From: Erwinia oleae
GTDB taxonomy: Bacteria > Pseudomonadota > Gammaproteobacteria > Enterobacterales > Enterobacteriaceae
NCBI RefSeq assembly: GCF_000770305.1
Contig: NZ_JNVB01000023.1
Location: 1 to 56,426, forward strand
Direction of reading: 5' to 3'
Length of the DNA stretch: 56,426 nt
The notes under the pieces: model-generated
Told to the model about the DNA's origin: nothing
What the model saw: only the letters and a program-made list of their open reading frames with translations
The model's database searches: none
Position numbers and translations under genes: made by a program
Part shown: in pieces, positions 36,981-46,594 of the stretch
How the letters are laid out: each line of letters opens with the position of its first letter
Position numbering within the stretch: the first letter of the stretch is position 1

Positions 36981-38906
36981 TCAAAGGGGGCGAATACTCT
37001 CTTCATCCACGTCCGCATCAAACAACCGACGCAGCGTCAGAATATGATTATCCGCTGTAATCGACTGGCGCGCCTGCGCCAGCTTCTCTTGATATATTGC
37101 CTGCCGCCACTCCAGCGGCGTTGCCACGTCCGGATTGTCGTCTTCAATAATGCTCAGTGCGACGGGCTGACCCGCCGCCTTACTCATTTCGTCCTGAAGC
37201 GTCTTCTGCGCCGACGGCGAATTCAGATGGCGCTGGCTGGTGCGCAGATGCAGGCAAACGCCGTTGTCCGTCACCTCTTTCCAGGCGTTAAGCGCCAGCT
37301 GTTGCACCAGTTTCGGCAGCGCCAGCCCGGCGATTTCCGCCGCCCAGGGATCGCGAAGCAAGGATTCTTCGGCCAGCTTCGCCGTCAGCTCCGGCGTTTT
37401 ATCGTGCTCAAGCGCCGAGCGAAGCAGTTTGGGCGTGGCGACCGGCGCAGGTTTGCTCTCTTCTGTTTTTTGCGTTTTCCAGCGGTACGCCTCTTTTTTT
37501 ACCGGCTCGGCCTGCGCGGCGGCAGCCTGTCGCCTGAGCCCGCGTTCGGTAACATTGGCCAGCCGCTCCAGCGCCGAGCTTGCCGGCCGCGCAGTGTGCG
37601 CCGCCGGTTCATCCTTTTTTGGCGTGGTTGCTCCCTTCTGCCGCATCAGCTGGGTTCGCGCCTGAAGCAACTGGCTGGTGGCATCCGGCAGCGTCGCCTG
37701 CTGAACGGTATGTGCAGGTGCGGCAGCAGCAGGCGGTGCGGCGGCTTCGGGTTGAACCGCCGGCTCAGGCGCGGCCTGTGGCGTCATCACCGGTCGCGCG
37801 ACCGGTTCGGCAATCATCTGTTTCGGGTGAAATGCCAGCGCGCGCAGCAGCGTCATTTCAACGCCCATGCGCCGATCCGGCGCCAGCGGCAGCTCTTTTC
37901 GGCCGGTCAGCAGCATTTGATAATAAAGTTGTACATCAGCAGGCGGCAGCACGCGCGCCAGTTCCCGCAGGCGCTGTTCAACCGGCGCAGGATCGTCGCC
38001 CGGCGCCGCAGGCAGAAGCTGTATCATCGCGATACGGTGCAGCAGCCGCAGCATTTCCACCAACAGCGCTTCCCACTCAACGCCGCGCGAAGCGGCCTGG
38101 TTGAGTAGCGACATCACCTGCTCGCCCTGCGCGTCGACCAGCGCTTCAATCAGCGCCAGCGGCTGCTCATCGTCAAGCGTGCCCAGCATCGCGCTGACCG
38201 ACGCCGTGGTCACCTGCCCCTGCCCGATGGCGATGGCCTGATCGGTCAGGCTGAGAGCATCGCGCATGCTGCCGTCCGCCGCGCGTGCCAGCAGTTGAAG
38301 CGCGCGCGGCTCCGAAGCGATCTGCTCTTCTTTCAGGACATAGTCCAGCTGCCCGCGAATTTGTTCAACATCCAGCGCTTTCAGGTGAAACTGAAGGCAG
38401 CGCGACAGGATGGTCACCGGCAGCTTTTGCGGATCGGTGGTGGCGAGCAGGAATTTAACGTGTGCGGGCGGCTCTTCCAGCGTTTTCAACAGCGCGTTGA
38501 AGCTGTGCCGGGAAAGCATGTGGACTTCATCAATCAGGTAGACTTTGAAACGACCGCGAGCGGGTGCGTACTGCACGTTGTCGAGCAGCTCGCGCGTATC
38601 TTCAACCCTGGTGCGCGAGGCGGCGTCAATTTCAATCAGATCGACGAAGCGCCCCTGCTCAATTTCACGGCAGTTGTCGCAGGTGCCGCAGGGCGTGGCG
38701 GTGATACCGGTTTCGCAGTTGAGGCCGCGCGCCAGCAGGCGGGCAATGGTGGTTTTACCCACGCCGCGCGTGCCGGAAAAAAGATAGGCGTGATGGATAC
38801 GGCCAAGCGACAGGCCGTTCGCCAGCGCGGTCAGGACGTGCTCCTGTCCGACGACATCACTAAACGCTTGTGGACGCCACTTGCGGGCCAGTACCTGATA
38901 GCTCAT
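36981..38906 (-). CDS. dnaX: DNA polymerase III subunits tau and gamma
   Basis: The tau form (641 residues) is the clamp-loader ATPase that also tethers polymerase cores and DnaB. AAA+ features: Walker A GTRGVGKTT, a four-Cys zinc module (CETGITATPCGTCDNC), Walker B VYLIDEVHM, and sensor regions to about residue 240. A proline/alanine-rich linker follows, then the tau-specific C-terminus. The family start MSYQVLARKWRPQ sets 38906. A programmed -1 frameshift makes the shorter gamma form (separate entry). Confidence 0.98.
   Translation of the reverse strand: MSYQVLARKWRPQAFSDVVGQEHVLTALANGLSLGRIHHAYLFSGTRGVGKTTIARLLARGLNCETGITATPCGTCDNCREIEQGRFVDLIEIDAASRTRVEDTRELLDNVQYAPARGRFKVYLIDEVHMLSRHSFNALLKTLEEPPAHVKFLLATTDPQKLPVTILSRCLQFHLKALDVEQIRGQLDYVLKEEQIASEPRALQLLARAADGSMRDALSLTDQAIAIGQGQVTTASVSAMLGTLDDEQPLALIEALVDAQGEQVMSLLNQAASRGVEWEALLVEMLRLLHRIAMIQLLPAAPGDDPAPVEQRLRELARVLPPADVQLYYQMLLTGRKELPLAPDRRMGVEMTLLRALAFHPKQMIAEPVARPVMTPQAAPEPAVQPEAAAPPAAAAPAHTVQQATLPDATSQLLQARTQLMRQKGATTPKKDEPAAHTARPASSALERLANVTERGLRRQAAAAQAEPVKKEAYRWKTQKTEESKPAPVATPKLLRSALEHDKTPELTAKLAEESLLRDPWAAEIAGLALPKLVQQLALNAWKEVTDNGVCLHLRTSQRHLNSPSAQKTLQDEMSKAAGQPVALSIIEDDNPDVATPLEWRQAIYQEKLAQARQSITADNHILTLRRLFDADVDEESIRPL
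37583..37636 (-). promoter_or_regulatory. Programmed -1 frameshift signal in dnaX (gamma subunit)
   Basis: On the minus strand, from 5' to 3': an internal AGGGAG stimulator (37631-37636), a 10-base spacer, the slippery A-AAA-AAG (37614-37620), then a hairpin with CCGGC/GCCGG and GCGCA/TGCGC stems (37583-37607). After slippage the codons are GGA then TGA (37609-37611), giving a gamma of 432 residues. All three elements match the E. coli arrangement. Confidence 0.92.
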
Positions 38907-38987
38907 TAATTCGCAGAATATGTTGAGTGAACCGGAGAGCCATGCTAACACAGCCCCACCCTGACGGCGAGGCTTGCGGTGTCGGGA

Positions 38988-39539
38988 TCAGTGACCGGGA
39001 AAGTTCACCAGGCTGTAGCTTTCGACGCCGAGCGCTTTCAGCCGCGTTTCGCCGCTGAGATCGAATAAATTAATAATAAACGCCGCGTTTTTGACTTCGC
39101 CGCCCGCGCGACGAATCAGCTTCACCGTGGCCTCAATGGTGCCGCCGGTGGCGAGCAGATCGTCAATAACCAGCACGACGTCGCCGGGCTTGATCGCATC
39201 GCAATGCAGTTCAAGCTGGTCGCTGCCGTACTCAAGCTGATAAGTTTCGGCAAAGGTTTTACGCGGCAGCTTGCCCGGTTTGCGCACCGGCACAAATCCT
39301 ACGCCCAGCCCAAGCGCAACCGGCGCGCCAAACAGAAAGCCGCGCGCTTCCGTACCAACCACCTTGGTGATACCGGCATGGCGATAGCGCTCAACCAGCA
39401 GGCTGATGCTTAGCGCGAACGCTTTCGGATCTTCCAGCAGGCTGGTGACGTCACGGAAAAGAATGCCCGGTTTCGGGTAATCCGGGATGCTTTTAATGCT
39501 TTCTTGCAAATATTCAAGCTGCTGCGCAGTTGCGGTCAT
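38988..39539 (-). CDS. apt: Adenine phosphoribosyltransferase
   Basis: This enzyme makes AMP from adenine and PRPP. At 183 residues it has the E. coli length and start ([11 protein letters not shown]). The PRPP-binding loop [21 protein letters not shown] and the purine-site region [26 protein letters not shown] are present. It lies upstream of dnaX in the same orientation across an 81-base gap. Confidence 0.97.
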   Translation of the reverse strand: MTATAQQLEYLQESIKSIPDYPKPGILFRDVTSLLEDPKAFALSISLLVERYRHAGITKVVGTEARGFLFGAPVALGLGVGFVPVRKPGKLPRKTFAETYQLEYGSDQLELHCDAIKPGDVVLVIDDLLATGGTIEATVKLIRRAGGEVKNAAFIINLFDLSGETRLKALGVESYSLVNFPGH

Positions 39540-39695
39540 AATAGTGTGCCTGGTGAATACAAATCTGACTCACGCAGCTTCCATTGCCCGGAAAAAAGTT
39601 TCGCCGGTCAAAATGGCATTACAGAGGAGAAGCTGCGCATGAAAACGACCAAATCTATGCAAAGCGCCGGTCAATTGCAACCGTACAACGAAAAA

Positions 39696-40073
39696 TCAGG
39701 GCTTTTGTTGCTCGTCATCAACCACCGGCAGTCGAAGCATAAAAATAATCAGGCCAGCCAGCAGACAAATCAGCATCAGCCGCACCCAGAGAATATTTAC
39801 CAGCCATAGCGAGAGGGCAAAGGTGGCGAGGGTAACGACGATCATTCTTCCTTTGGTGCGCGGCGGCAGCGCCCGGTGCTGCTGCCAGTGCCGCAGATAG
39901 CGGCCAAAAACGGAGCGGTAGAGCAGCCAGTGATGGAACCGTGGCGAAGAGCGGGCAAAGCACCAGGCGGCCACCAGCAAAAAGGGCGTGGTTGGTAATA
40001 GCGGCAAAACCACGCCCAGCGTGGCTAATCCCATCGCTAACCAGCCAATAATCAGTAGAATGATACGTTGCAC
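39696..40073 (-). CDS. ybaN: DUF454 inner-membrane protein YbaN
   Basis: A 125-residue membrane protein: two N-terminal hydrophobic segments around the conserved GVVLPLLPTTPFLLVAAWCFARSSPRFH motif, and a C-terminal helical pair (MIVVTLATFALSLWL; LMLICLLAGLIIF). Function unknown in the family. It is divergent from priC across 57 bases, as in E. coli. Confidence 0.93.
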   Translation of the reverse strand: MQRIILLIIGWLAMGLATLGVVLPLLPTTPFLLVAAWCFARSSPRFHHWLLYRSVFGRYLRHWQQHRALPPRTKGRMIVVTLATFALSLWLVNILWVRLMLICLLAGLIIFMLRLPVVDDEQQKP

Positions 40074-40130
40074 AGTTTGATTTCCTCAGAATGACCGAAA
40101 GAGTATCACACCGCCGATCGGAGAGAAAAA

Positions 40131-40661
40131 ATGAAAAGCGCCTTTCTGCTTCAGCAATTAGACGCACAGCTTAACCAACTGGCAACGGCCGTAGAGCCTC
40201 ATGCGAATACGCGAATGACCGAAGCCCGCTTCGACCAGCAGCTGTTTCACTGCCGCGCATTGCGTTTAGGTGACTATCTGGCTGAGATACGGCAAAGTCT
40301 GGCGCAGCTCAGGCACAGCGTCAATGGCGGCCGCGCCGAGCGCGTGGCGTGGATGGCTGAACGCGTCGTGCTACAGATGGGTGCGCTCCAGCGCGAACTG
40401 GCGACGCAAAAGCTGCGTAAAGCAGACGCGCGCGCCCGACCGGTCGGTGAAAATTTCTATGAGAAGCTGGCAAAGCATCAGGATTATGAACGTCGCCTGC
40501 GTGCGATGGTAGCCGACCGCGAAAGCCTGCTGGCATCGTGCGATACGCTGGTGCAACAACAAAATCTACAGCGTGAAATCGCCGCCATTGAGGGACGTTT
40601 GCAGCGCTGTTTGCAGGCCTTAAAACGGATTGAGCGTGCCATTGAGAAGCAGGAAAACTAG
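40131..40661 (+). CDS. priC: Primosomal replication protein PriC
   Basis: A 176-residue basic, mostly helical protein that reloads DnaB at stalled forks via SSB and Rep. The conserved N-terminal region (LDAQLNQLATAVEPHANTR, FDQQLFHCRALRLGDYLAEI) and the C-terminal helix bundle with many Arg residues are visible. RBS GGAGAG precedes the ATG. It is followed 63 bases later by rsmS. Confidence 0.93.
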   Translation: MKSAFLLQQLDAQLNQLATAVEPHANTRMTEARFDQQLFHCRALRLGDYLAEIRQSLAQLRHSVNGGRAERVAWMAERVVLQMGALQRELATQKLRKADARARPVGENFYEKLAKHQDYERRLRAMVADRESLLASCDTLVQQQNLQREIAAIEGRLQRCLQALKRIERAIEKQEN

Positions 40662-40724
40662 CGCAGTAATCCGCTATTCTCACCGATCGGTAAACGTAAA
40701 AATAACGATGAAAAAGAGGCAACG

Positions 40725-40889
40725 ATGTCGCTGGAAAACGCACCAGATGAAGTGAAACTGGCCGTAGATTTAATTATGCTGCTGGAAGAGAACGATATCG
40801 CGCCCGAGACAGCGCTGGCGGCGCTGTTAATTGTGCAAAAAGATTTTGAGAAGAAACGCGACGCGCCGGAAGCCGGGCGTCAGCCCTGA
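40725..40889 (+). CDS. rsmS: RsmS/YbaM family small protein
   Basis: A 54-residue protein beginning [23 protein letters not shown], the DUF2496 family (YbaM of E. coli; named RsmS in Pectobacterium, where it affects secondary metabolism and exoenzymes). AAAGAGG precedes the start. Its last ten bases overlap the 3' end of acrR on the opposite strand. The priC-ybaM-acrR order matches E. coli apart from genes there between. Confidence 0.9.
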   Translation: MSLENAPDEVKLAVDLIMLLEENDIAPETALAALLIVQKDFEKKRDAPEAGRQP

Positions 40890-41521
40890 GCGCGACGCAG
40901 TGACGGGCTGCAATTGAGCATGTCGATGAGCACATCAACAAGCGGCGGCGCTTCAGAGGCAAGCGCAAAGCCATCCGGCGCGAACAGCCAGTTTTCCATC
41001 AGGCCGCTGATGTAGCCTCTTATGACTACCGCCGCGCGACGCGTATCAAGATTTGGCGGTAGCTGGCCGGCCGACATGCACTGACATAAAATATCTTCAA
41101 TCCTGTCGTAACATTCCAGATAAAGTGTTTGCTGCATTTGCTGTAACGTGGTCATTTCGCCGACAAATTCGCATTTATGGTAAATGATCTCCATAAGCGC
41201 ACGTCTTCTGGGATCTCTTTCAGCAGCCTCAAGCACATGCAACAGCATCGCGCGCATAACGGATAGTGGATCGGCGGGGTATTTTGACTGATACTCTTGC
41301 TCTACGTCTTCCAGACCGGATTCCGATTGCGCCCAGATGGTGTTAAGCAGATCGGTTTTATTTTTAAAATGCCAGTAAATCGCGCCACGCGTTACGCCTG
41401 CCGCCGCGGCAATATCGGCCAGCGAAGTACGGGATACACCATATTCTGAAAATCGCTCAATTGCCGCGTCAAGTATCTGGTTTCGCGTCTCAAGCGCCTG
41501 TTGTTTAGTTTTTCGTGCCAT
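40880..41521 (-). CDS. acrR: TetR-family repressor AcrR
   Basis: AcrR represses acrAB and itself and is released by dyes, antibiotics and other ligands. The 213-residue protein has the TetR helix-turn-helix ([27 protein letters not shown]) and a helical ligand domain with the [18 protein letters not shown] segment. The ATG at 41521 matches MARKTKQ of the family; upstream in-frame starts would run through the operator. Confidence 0.97.
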   Translation of the reverse strand: MARKTKQQALETRNQILDAAIERFSEYGVSRTSLADIAAAAGVTRGAIYWHFKNKTDLLNTIWAQSESGLEDVEQEYQSKYPADPLSVMRAMLLHVLEAAERDPRRRALMEIIYHKCEFVGEMTTLQQMQQTLYLECYDRIEDILCQCMSAGQLPPNLDTRRAAVVIRGYISGLMENWLFAPDGFALASEAPPLVDVLIDMLNCSPSLRRAQG

Positions 41522-41548
41522 AGGTGTATTTTTACAAAATGGTGGACT

Positions 41549-41572
41549 TACATACATTTGCGAATGTATGTA
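41549..41572. promoter_or_regulatory. AcrR operator
   Basis: A 24-bp palindrome with half-sites TACATACATT and AATGTATGTA around a TGCG centre. It differs from the E. coli AcrR operator by a single central base. Located between divergent acrR and acrA, it would let AcrR repress both. Confidence 0.93.
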
Positions 41573-41661
41573 CCATAGCACATCCCTGATTTAAACACAT
41601 TAATGGGTTCTCAGACTTGTGACCCGTCAATCAATCGATATCGGACTTTCGAGGGTACTTT

Positions 41662-42846
41662 ATGAACATGAACAGAGGGTTAACGCCTCTGGCGGCCGTT
41701 CTGATGCTTTCCGGCAGCTTAGCGCTGACAGGATGTGATAATAAAGAAGCGCCAAAGGGTGGTCAGCAACAGGCGCCGGAAGTTGGCGTCGTCACCCTGA
41801 AAAGCGCCCCGCTTAAAATCACAACAGATTTACCGGGACGAACCTCTTCGTACCGCATCGCTGAAGTTCGCCCCCAGGTTTCCGGCATTATTTTAAAACG
41901 TAACTTCATTGAAGGCAGCGACGTCAAAGCGGGACAGTCCCTTTATCAGATTGATCCAGCCACCTATCAGGCGGCGTATGACAGCGCGAAAGGCGATCTG
42001 GCGCAGGCGCAGGCCAACGCCCAGATTGCTGCGGTAACCGTGAAGCGCTATAAGCCGCTGCTCGGCACCAAATATATCAGCCAGCAGGATTACGACCAGG
42101 CGATAGCCACACAGAGCCAGACCGCTGCCGCAGCACAGGGAGCGAAAGCTAACGTCGAAACAGCCCGTATTAATCTGGCCTACACCAAAGTGACCTCGCC
42201 GATCAGCGGCCGCATTGGTAAATCCTCCGTTACCGAAGGCGCTCTTGTGCAAAGCGCGCAGACCGATGCGCTGGCCACCGTGCAACAGCTCGATCCCATT
42301 TATGTCGACGTGACGCAGTCCAGTGAAGATTTTATGCGTCTGCGCAACGAGCTGAAATCCGGCAAGCTGCAACAGGTTGACGGCAAAGCGCAGGTTAAAC
42401 TGCTGCTTCAGGACGGTAGCGAGCATGCGCAGAGCGGTACGCTTGAGTTCTCTGACGTGACCGTTGATGAAACCACCGGCTCTATCACCCTGCGCGCCGT
42501 GTTCCCGAACCCGGATCACGCTCTGCTGCCGGGCATGTTTGTTCGCGCCCGTCTGGAAGAAGGCATCAATCCGAACGCGCTTCTGGTGCCGCAGCAGGCG
42601 GTAACCCGTACGCCAACCGGCCAGGCAACCGCGATGGTCGTTGGCGCTGACAATAAGGTTGAGGCCCGTACGCTCACGGCCGATCAGGCTATCGGCGATA
42701 AATGGCTGGTGACGTCAGGTTTGAAGGAAGGCGAGAAGGTGATCACAACCGGCATTATGCGTGCCAAACCGGGTGCGCAGGTTACACCGCAGGAAGTGAG
42801 TGCAGACGAAGCCAATAAGGCCAAGCCTGAACAACCGCAGTCTTAA
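41662..42846 (+). CDS. acrA: Multidrug efflux periplasmic adaptor AcrA
   Basis: The membrane-fusion lipoprotein that links AcrB to TolC. In 394 residues it has a signal peptide ending in the lipobox LALTGC (lipid-modified C25), the split lipoyl domain, an alpha-helical hairpin with Ala/Gln-rich heptads (about 100-170), a beta-barrel, and a membrane-proximal domain. It is transcribed from the AcrR-controlled region with acrB 17 bases downstream. Confidence 0.98.
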   Translation: MNMNRGLTPLAAVLMLSGSLALTGCDNKEAPKGGQQQAPEVGVVTLKSAPLKITTDLPGRTSSYRIAEVRPQVSGIILKRNFIEGSDVKAGQSLYQIDPATYQAAYDSAKGDLAQAQANAQIAAVTVKRYKPLLGTKYISQQDYDQAIATQSQTAAAAQGAKANVETARINLAYTKVTSPISGRIGKSSVTEGALVQSAQTDALATVQQLDPIYVDVTQSSEDFMRLRNELKSGKLQQVDGKAQVKLLLQDGSEHAQSGTLEFSDVTVDETTGSITLRAVFPNPDHALLPGMFVRARLEEGINPNALLVPQQAVTRTPTGQATAMVVGADNKVEARTLTADQAIGDKWLVTSGLKEGEKVITTGIMRAKPGAQVTPQEVSADEANKAKPEQPQS

Positions 42847-42863
42847 ACAGGAGCCGCTGATAC

Positions 42864-45800
42864 ATGGCTAAGTTCTTTATCGATCGCCCCATATTTGCGT
42901 GGGTTATCGCCATCATCATCATGCTGGCAGGTGTGCTGTCGATCCTGAAGCTGCCGATTGAGCAATATCCCAATGTTGCGCCGCCGGCAATTGAGATTCA
43001 GGCGACCTATCCGGGTGCGGATGCGAAAACGTTGCAGGATTCGGTGACGCAGGTCATTGAGCAGAACATGAACGGCATCGACGGATTCATGTACATGAGT
43101 TCGAGCAGCGACTCTTCCGGGACGCTGACGCTGACCATGTCGTTTGAGTCCGGTACGGATGCGGATATCGCGCAGGTTCAGGTTCAAAATAAACTGCAAC
43201 TGGCGATGCCTTTGCTGCCGCAGGAAGTGCAACAACAGGGCATTCGCGTTCAGAAATCGTCCAGTAGCTTCCTGATGGTTGCAGGCTTCGTTAACGAAAA
43301 CGGTACTATGTCGCAAAATGACATTGCCGATTTTGTGGCCTCCAATATCAAGGATCCGCTGAGCCGCGTCACCGGCGTGGGCGACACGCAGCTGTTCGGC
43401 GCGCAGTATGCGATGCGCATCTGGATGGATCCGCATAAGCTAAACAACTATCAACTGACGCCGGTTGACGTGGTTTCCGCGATTAATAATCAGAACGCGC
43501 AGGTTGCCGCCGGCCAGCTCGGCGGTACGCCGCCGGTTAAAGGACAACAGCTTAACGCGTCGATTATTGCGCAAACCCGTCTCACCTCTACGGATGAGTT
43601 CGGCAAGATCCTGCTGAAAGTGAACAGCGACGGCTCGCAGGTTCGCCTGCGCGACGTGGCGCGCATTGAGCTGGGCGGTGAAAACTACGAAATTGTGGCG
43701 CGTTACAACGGTCAGCCTGCCGCAGGACTGGGTATCAAGCTGGCCACGGGCGCCAATGCGCTGGATACCGCTGCGGCGGTAAAAGCAGAACTGGCGAAAA
43801 TGGCCCCCACCTTCCCAGCCGGTATGAAGGCCGTGTTCCCTTATGACACCACGCCGTTCGTCACCATCTCTATCAACGAAGTGGTAAAAACGCTGATAGA
43901 AGCGATCGTGCTGGTGTTCCTGGTGATGTATCTGTTCCTGCAAAACTTCCGTGCCACGCTGATCCCGACTATCGCGGTACCGGTTGTTCTGCTCGGCACC
44001 TTCGCCATCATCAACGCCTTTGGCTATTCAATAAACACGCTGACCATGTTCGGGATGGTGCTGGCCATCGGCCTGTTGGTGGATGACGCCATCGTCGTGG
44101 TGGAGAACGTTGAACGCGTGATGGCCGAAGAGGGTCTGCCGCCAAAAGAGGCAACCCGCAAGTCGATGGAACAGATTCAGGGCGCGCTGGTAGGGATTGC
44201 GCTGGTGCTCTCCGCCGTGTTCGTGCCGATGGCGTTCTTTGGCGGTTCAACGGGCGTTATCTATCGTCAGTTCTCGATTACTATCGTTTCCGCGATGGTG
44301 CTGTCGGTGATTGTGGCGCTGATTTTGACGCCAGCCCTGTGTGCCACCATGCTGAAGCCAGTCCAGAAAGGCGATCATGGTAAAACCACCGGCTTCTTCG
44401 GTTGGTTTAACCGCATGTTCGATAAGAGCACGCATCACTATACCGACAGCGTAGGCCACATTATCCGCAGTACCGGCCGCTACCTGGTGATCTATTTGCT
44501 GATCGTCGTCGGTATGGCCTGGCTGTTCCTGAAGCTGCCCACCTCCTTCCTGCCGGAAGAAGATCAGGGGCTGCTACTGGCACAAGCGCAGCTCCCGGCA
44601 GGTGCAACGCAGGAACGTACGCAAAAAGTGCTCGAACAGGTTTCTGACTACTTCCTGACCAAAGAAAAAGCGAACGTGAACTCGGTGTTTACCGTTGGCG
44701 GCTTTGGTTTTGCCGGACGCGGTCAAAATACCGGTATCGCCTTCGTCAGCCTGAAACCCTGGGATGAGCGCAGCGGCAGCGACAACCGCGTGCCGGCTAT
44801 TGCAGGCCGTGCCATGCAGGCGCTGGGCGCGATCAAAGACGGTATGGTTATTCCGTTTAACCTGCCAGCGATTATCGAACTGGGTAACGCAACCGGTTTT
44901 GACTTTGAGCTGATCGACCAGGGCAACCTGGGTCACGATAAACTCACCCAGGCACGTAACCAGCTTTTAGGCATGATCGCGGAACACGGCGATACGTTAG
45001 TGGGCGTGCGTCCAAACGGACTGGAAGACACGCCACAATATAAACTGACTATCGACCAGGAAAAAGCCGAGGCGCTGGGCGTCACCATTTCCGATATCAA
45101 CACCACGCTGGGCGCGGCCTGGGGCGGTTCCTACGTCAACGACTTTATCGATCGCGGTCGCGTGAAGAAAGTCTACGTGATGGGTGAAGCCGATTCCCGC
45201 ATGATGCCGGACGATATCAACAAATGGTATGTCCGCGCGTCAAACGGCTCGATGGTGCCTTTCTCCTCGTTTGCCTCCGCAAAATGGCAGTATGGCTCGC
45301 CGCGCCTTGAGCGCTATAACGGCCTGCCCGCGATGGAGATCCTCGGTCAGCCGACGCCGGGCAGAAGCTCAGGTGAAGCGATGGATTTGATGGAACAGCT
45401 GGCATCTAAGCTACCTCAAGGGATTGGCTTTGACTGGACGGGCATGTCCTATCAGGAACGGCTCTCCGGCAATCAGGCACCGGCGCTTTATGCGATTTCG
45501 CTGATTGTGGTCTTCCTTTGCCTGGCCGCGCTGTATGAGAGCTGGTCCATTCCGTTCGCGGTAATGCTGGTGGTGCCACTCGGCGTATTTGGCGCGCTGA
45601 TCTTCACTACGCTGCGCGGGCTCAGCAACGATGTCTACTTCGTGGTAGGGCTGTTGACAACCATTGGATTGTCGGCGAAGAACGCGATACTGATCGTGGA
45701 ATTCGCCAAAGATCTGATGGAGAAAGAGGGCAAGGGGCTGGTGGAATCGACGCTGGAAGCGGTGCGTATGCGTTTACGCCCGATTCTGATGACGTCACTG

Positions 45801-46013
45801 GCCTTTATTCTCGGCGTTCTGCCGCTGACTATCAGTACCGGCGCAGGCTCCGGCGCGCAAAACGCAGTGGGTACGGGCGTAATGGGCGGGATGGTAACGG
45901 CAACCATTCTGGCAATCTTCTTTGTGCCGGTGTTCTTTGTGGTGGTTCGCCGCCGCTTCAGCAAGCATCGTGATGAAGTTGAACACGGACATCCGCAGCA
46001 ACGGGAACAGTAA
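42864..46013 (+). CDS. acrB: RND multidrug efflux pump AcrB
   Basis: An inner-membrane proton-drug antiporter, 1049 residues like E. coli AcrB. The start [23 protein letters not shown] is the RND first helix. Proton-relay D407 and D408 lie in [17 protein letters not shown], at exactly the E. coli positions. The sequence is intact to a strong terminator. Substrates are expected to be broad (dyes, detergents, many antibiotics). Confidence 0.99.
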   Translation: MAKFFIDRPIFAWVIAIIIMLAGVLSILKLPIEQYPNVAPPAIEIQATYPGADAKTLQDSVTQVIEQNMNGIDGFMYMSSSSDSSGTLTLTMSFESGTDADIAQVQVQNKLQLAMPLLPQEVQQQGIRVQKSSSSFLMVAGFVNENGTMSQNDIADFVASNIKDPLSRVTGVGDTQLFGAQYAMRIWMDPHKLNNYQLTPVDVVSAINNQNAQVAAGQLGGTPPVKGQQLNASIIAQTRLTSTDEFGKILLKVNSDGSQVRLRDVARIELGGENYEIVARYNGQPAAGLGIKLATGANALDTAAAVKAELAKMAPTFPAGMKAVFPYDTTPFVTISINEVVKTLIEAIVLVFLVMYLFLQNFRATLIPTIAVPVVLLGTFAIINAFGYSINTLTMFGMVLAIGLLVDDAIVVVENVERVMAEEGLPPKEATRKSMEQIQGALVGIALVLSAVFVPMAFFGGSTGVIYRQFSITIVSAMVLSVIVALILTPALCATMLKPVQKGDHGKTTGFFGWFNRMFDKSTHHYTDSVGHIIRSTGRYLVIYLLIVVGMAWLFLKLPTSFLPEEDQGLLLAQAQLPAGATQERTQKVLEQVSDYFLTKEKANVNSVFTVGGFGFAGRGQNTGIAFVSLKPWDERSGSDNRVPAIAGRAMQALGAIKDGMVIPFNLPAIIELGNATGFDFELIDQGNLGHDKLTQARNQLLGMIAEHGDTLVGVRPNGLEDTPQYKLTIDQEKAEALGVTISDINTTLGAAWGGSYVNDFIDRGRVKKVYVMGEADSRMMPDDINKWYVRASNGSMVPFSSFASAKWQYGSPRLERYNGLPAMEILGQPTPGRSSGEAMDLMEQLASKLPQGIGFDWTGMSYQERLSGNQAPALYAISLIVVFLCLAALYESWSIPFAVMLVVPLGVFGALIFTTLRGLSNDVYFVVGLLTTIGLSAKNAILIVEFAKDLMEKEGKGLVESTLEAVRMRLRPILMTSLAFILGVLPLTISTGAGSGAQNAVGTGVMGGMVTATILAIFFVPVFFVVVRRRFSKHRDEVEHGHPQQREQ

Positions 46014-46019
46014 CCCTCA

Positions 46020-46048
46020 AGAGGCCGCCATCGCGGCCTCTTTTTTTT
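46020..46048 (+). terminator. acrAB terminator
   Basis: A 9-bp stem AGAGGCCGC / GCGGCCTCT, loop CATC, followed by eight T residues, six bases after the acrB stop. Confidence 0.95.
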
Positions 46049-46110
46049 ATCCTTTCTCTGTGCTTTTCTCTCCCCTCCCGGTTGCATTGCTCAAACGACG
46101 CGCGCATAAT

Positions 46111-46131
46111 TATTGTTATGTTATAACATAC
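46111..46131. promoter_or_regulatory. Predicted Zur operator upstream of rpmE2
   Basis: Contains the perfect palindrome TATGTTATAACATA (46117-46130), matching the GTTATA-type core of gammaproteobacterial Zur boxes. It lies about 20 bases before rpmE2, where zinc-bound Zur would block transcription. The same 21-base sequence, with one difference, lies upstream of the metal-transporter operon at 49147-49167. Confidence 0.8.
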
Positions 46132-46150
46132 AAAATATGAGCGAGTATTT

Positions 46151-46417
46151 ATGAAAAAAGATATCCATCCGGCCTACCGTACCGTGGCGTTCCACGACAC
46201 CAGCACCAATACGTACTTTACCGTTGGCTCCACAATAAAGACCGATCGCACCGTAGAACTGAATGGTGAAGTTCTCCCCTACGTCGCGCTGGATGTTTCG
46301 TCTGCATCGCATCCCTACTACACCGGCAAGCAGAAAGAGTTTGCCAAAGAAGGCAGCGCGCACCGTTTCAATCAGCGCTTTGGCCGTTTTTTCTCTCAAT
46401 CGACTAAGGAGCAATAA
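46151..46417 (+). CDS. rpmE2: Zinc-independent 50S ribosomal protein L31 type B
   Basis: An 88-residue L31 paralogue (YkgM type) with no cysteines, so it needs no zinc and can replace zinc-binding L31 during zinc starvation, freeing the metal. The N-terminus [16 protein letters not shown] is typical. It is coupled to rpmJ2 by a one-base overlap, and a Zur-like operator is directly upstream. Confidence 0.97.
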   Translation: MKKDIHPAYRTVAFHDTSTNTYFTVGSTIKTDRTVELNGEVLPYVALDVSSASHPYYTGKQKEFAKEGSAHRFNQRFGRFFSQSTKEQ

Positions 46418-46557
46418 TGCAGGTTCTCAGTTCACTGGCCTCCGCCAAAAAACGCCATAAGGATTGCAAAGTGGTTCGCCGTCATGGCCGTGTCTATGTG
46501 ATTTGCAAAAGCAATCCCCGCTTCAAAGCGGTTCAGGGAAGAAAGAAAAAGCGATGA
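46417..46557 (+). CDS. rpmJ2: Zinc-independent 50S ribosomal protein L36 type B
   Basis: A 46-residue protein almost identical in its C-terminal half ([19 protein letters not shown]) to E. coli YkgO. It lacks the full Cys3-His zinc site of L36 type A (only two cysteines). It overlaps rpmE2 by one base and shares its presumed zinc-starvation control. Confidence 0.95.
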   Translation: MQVLSSLASAKKRHKDCKVVRRHGRVYVICKSNPRFKAVQGRKKKR

Positions 46558-46564
46558 TTGTCAA

Positions 46565-46594
46565 AAAGGCCGCTAATCAGCGGCCTTTCTTTTT
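46565..46594. terminator. Terminator between rpmJ2 and the metal-binding protein gene
   Basis: A 10-bp stem AAAGGCCGCT / AGCGGCCTTT, loop AATC, followed by CTTTTT on the plus strand and preceded by A-rich sequence, so it can serve both converging transcripts. Confidence 0.9.

Noticed and set aside
36780..38108. 442-codon plus-strand ORF opposite dnaX
   Set aside because: Arg-rich shadow of dnaX with no ribosome site or recognisable motif.
39639..39809. Plus-strand ORF MKTTKSMQSAG... after a GAGGAG motif
   Set aside because: The ribosome-like site is tempting, but most of the frame is antisense to the end of ybaN and the product is Gln/Asn/His-rich without any family pattern.
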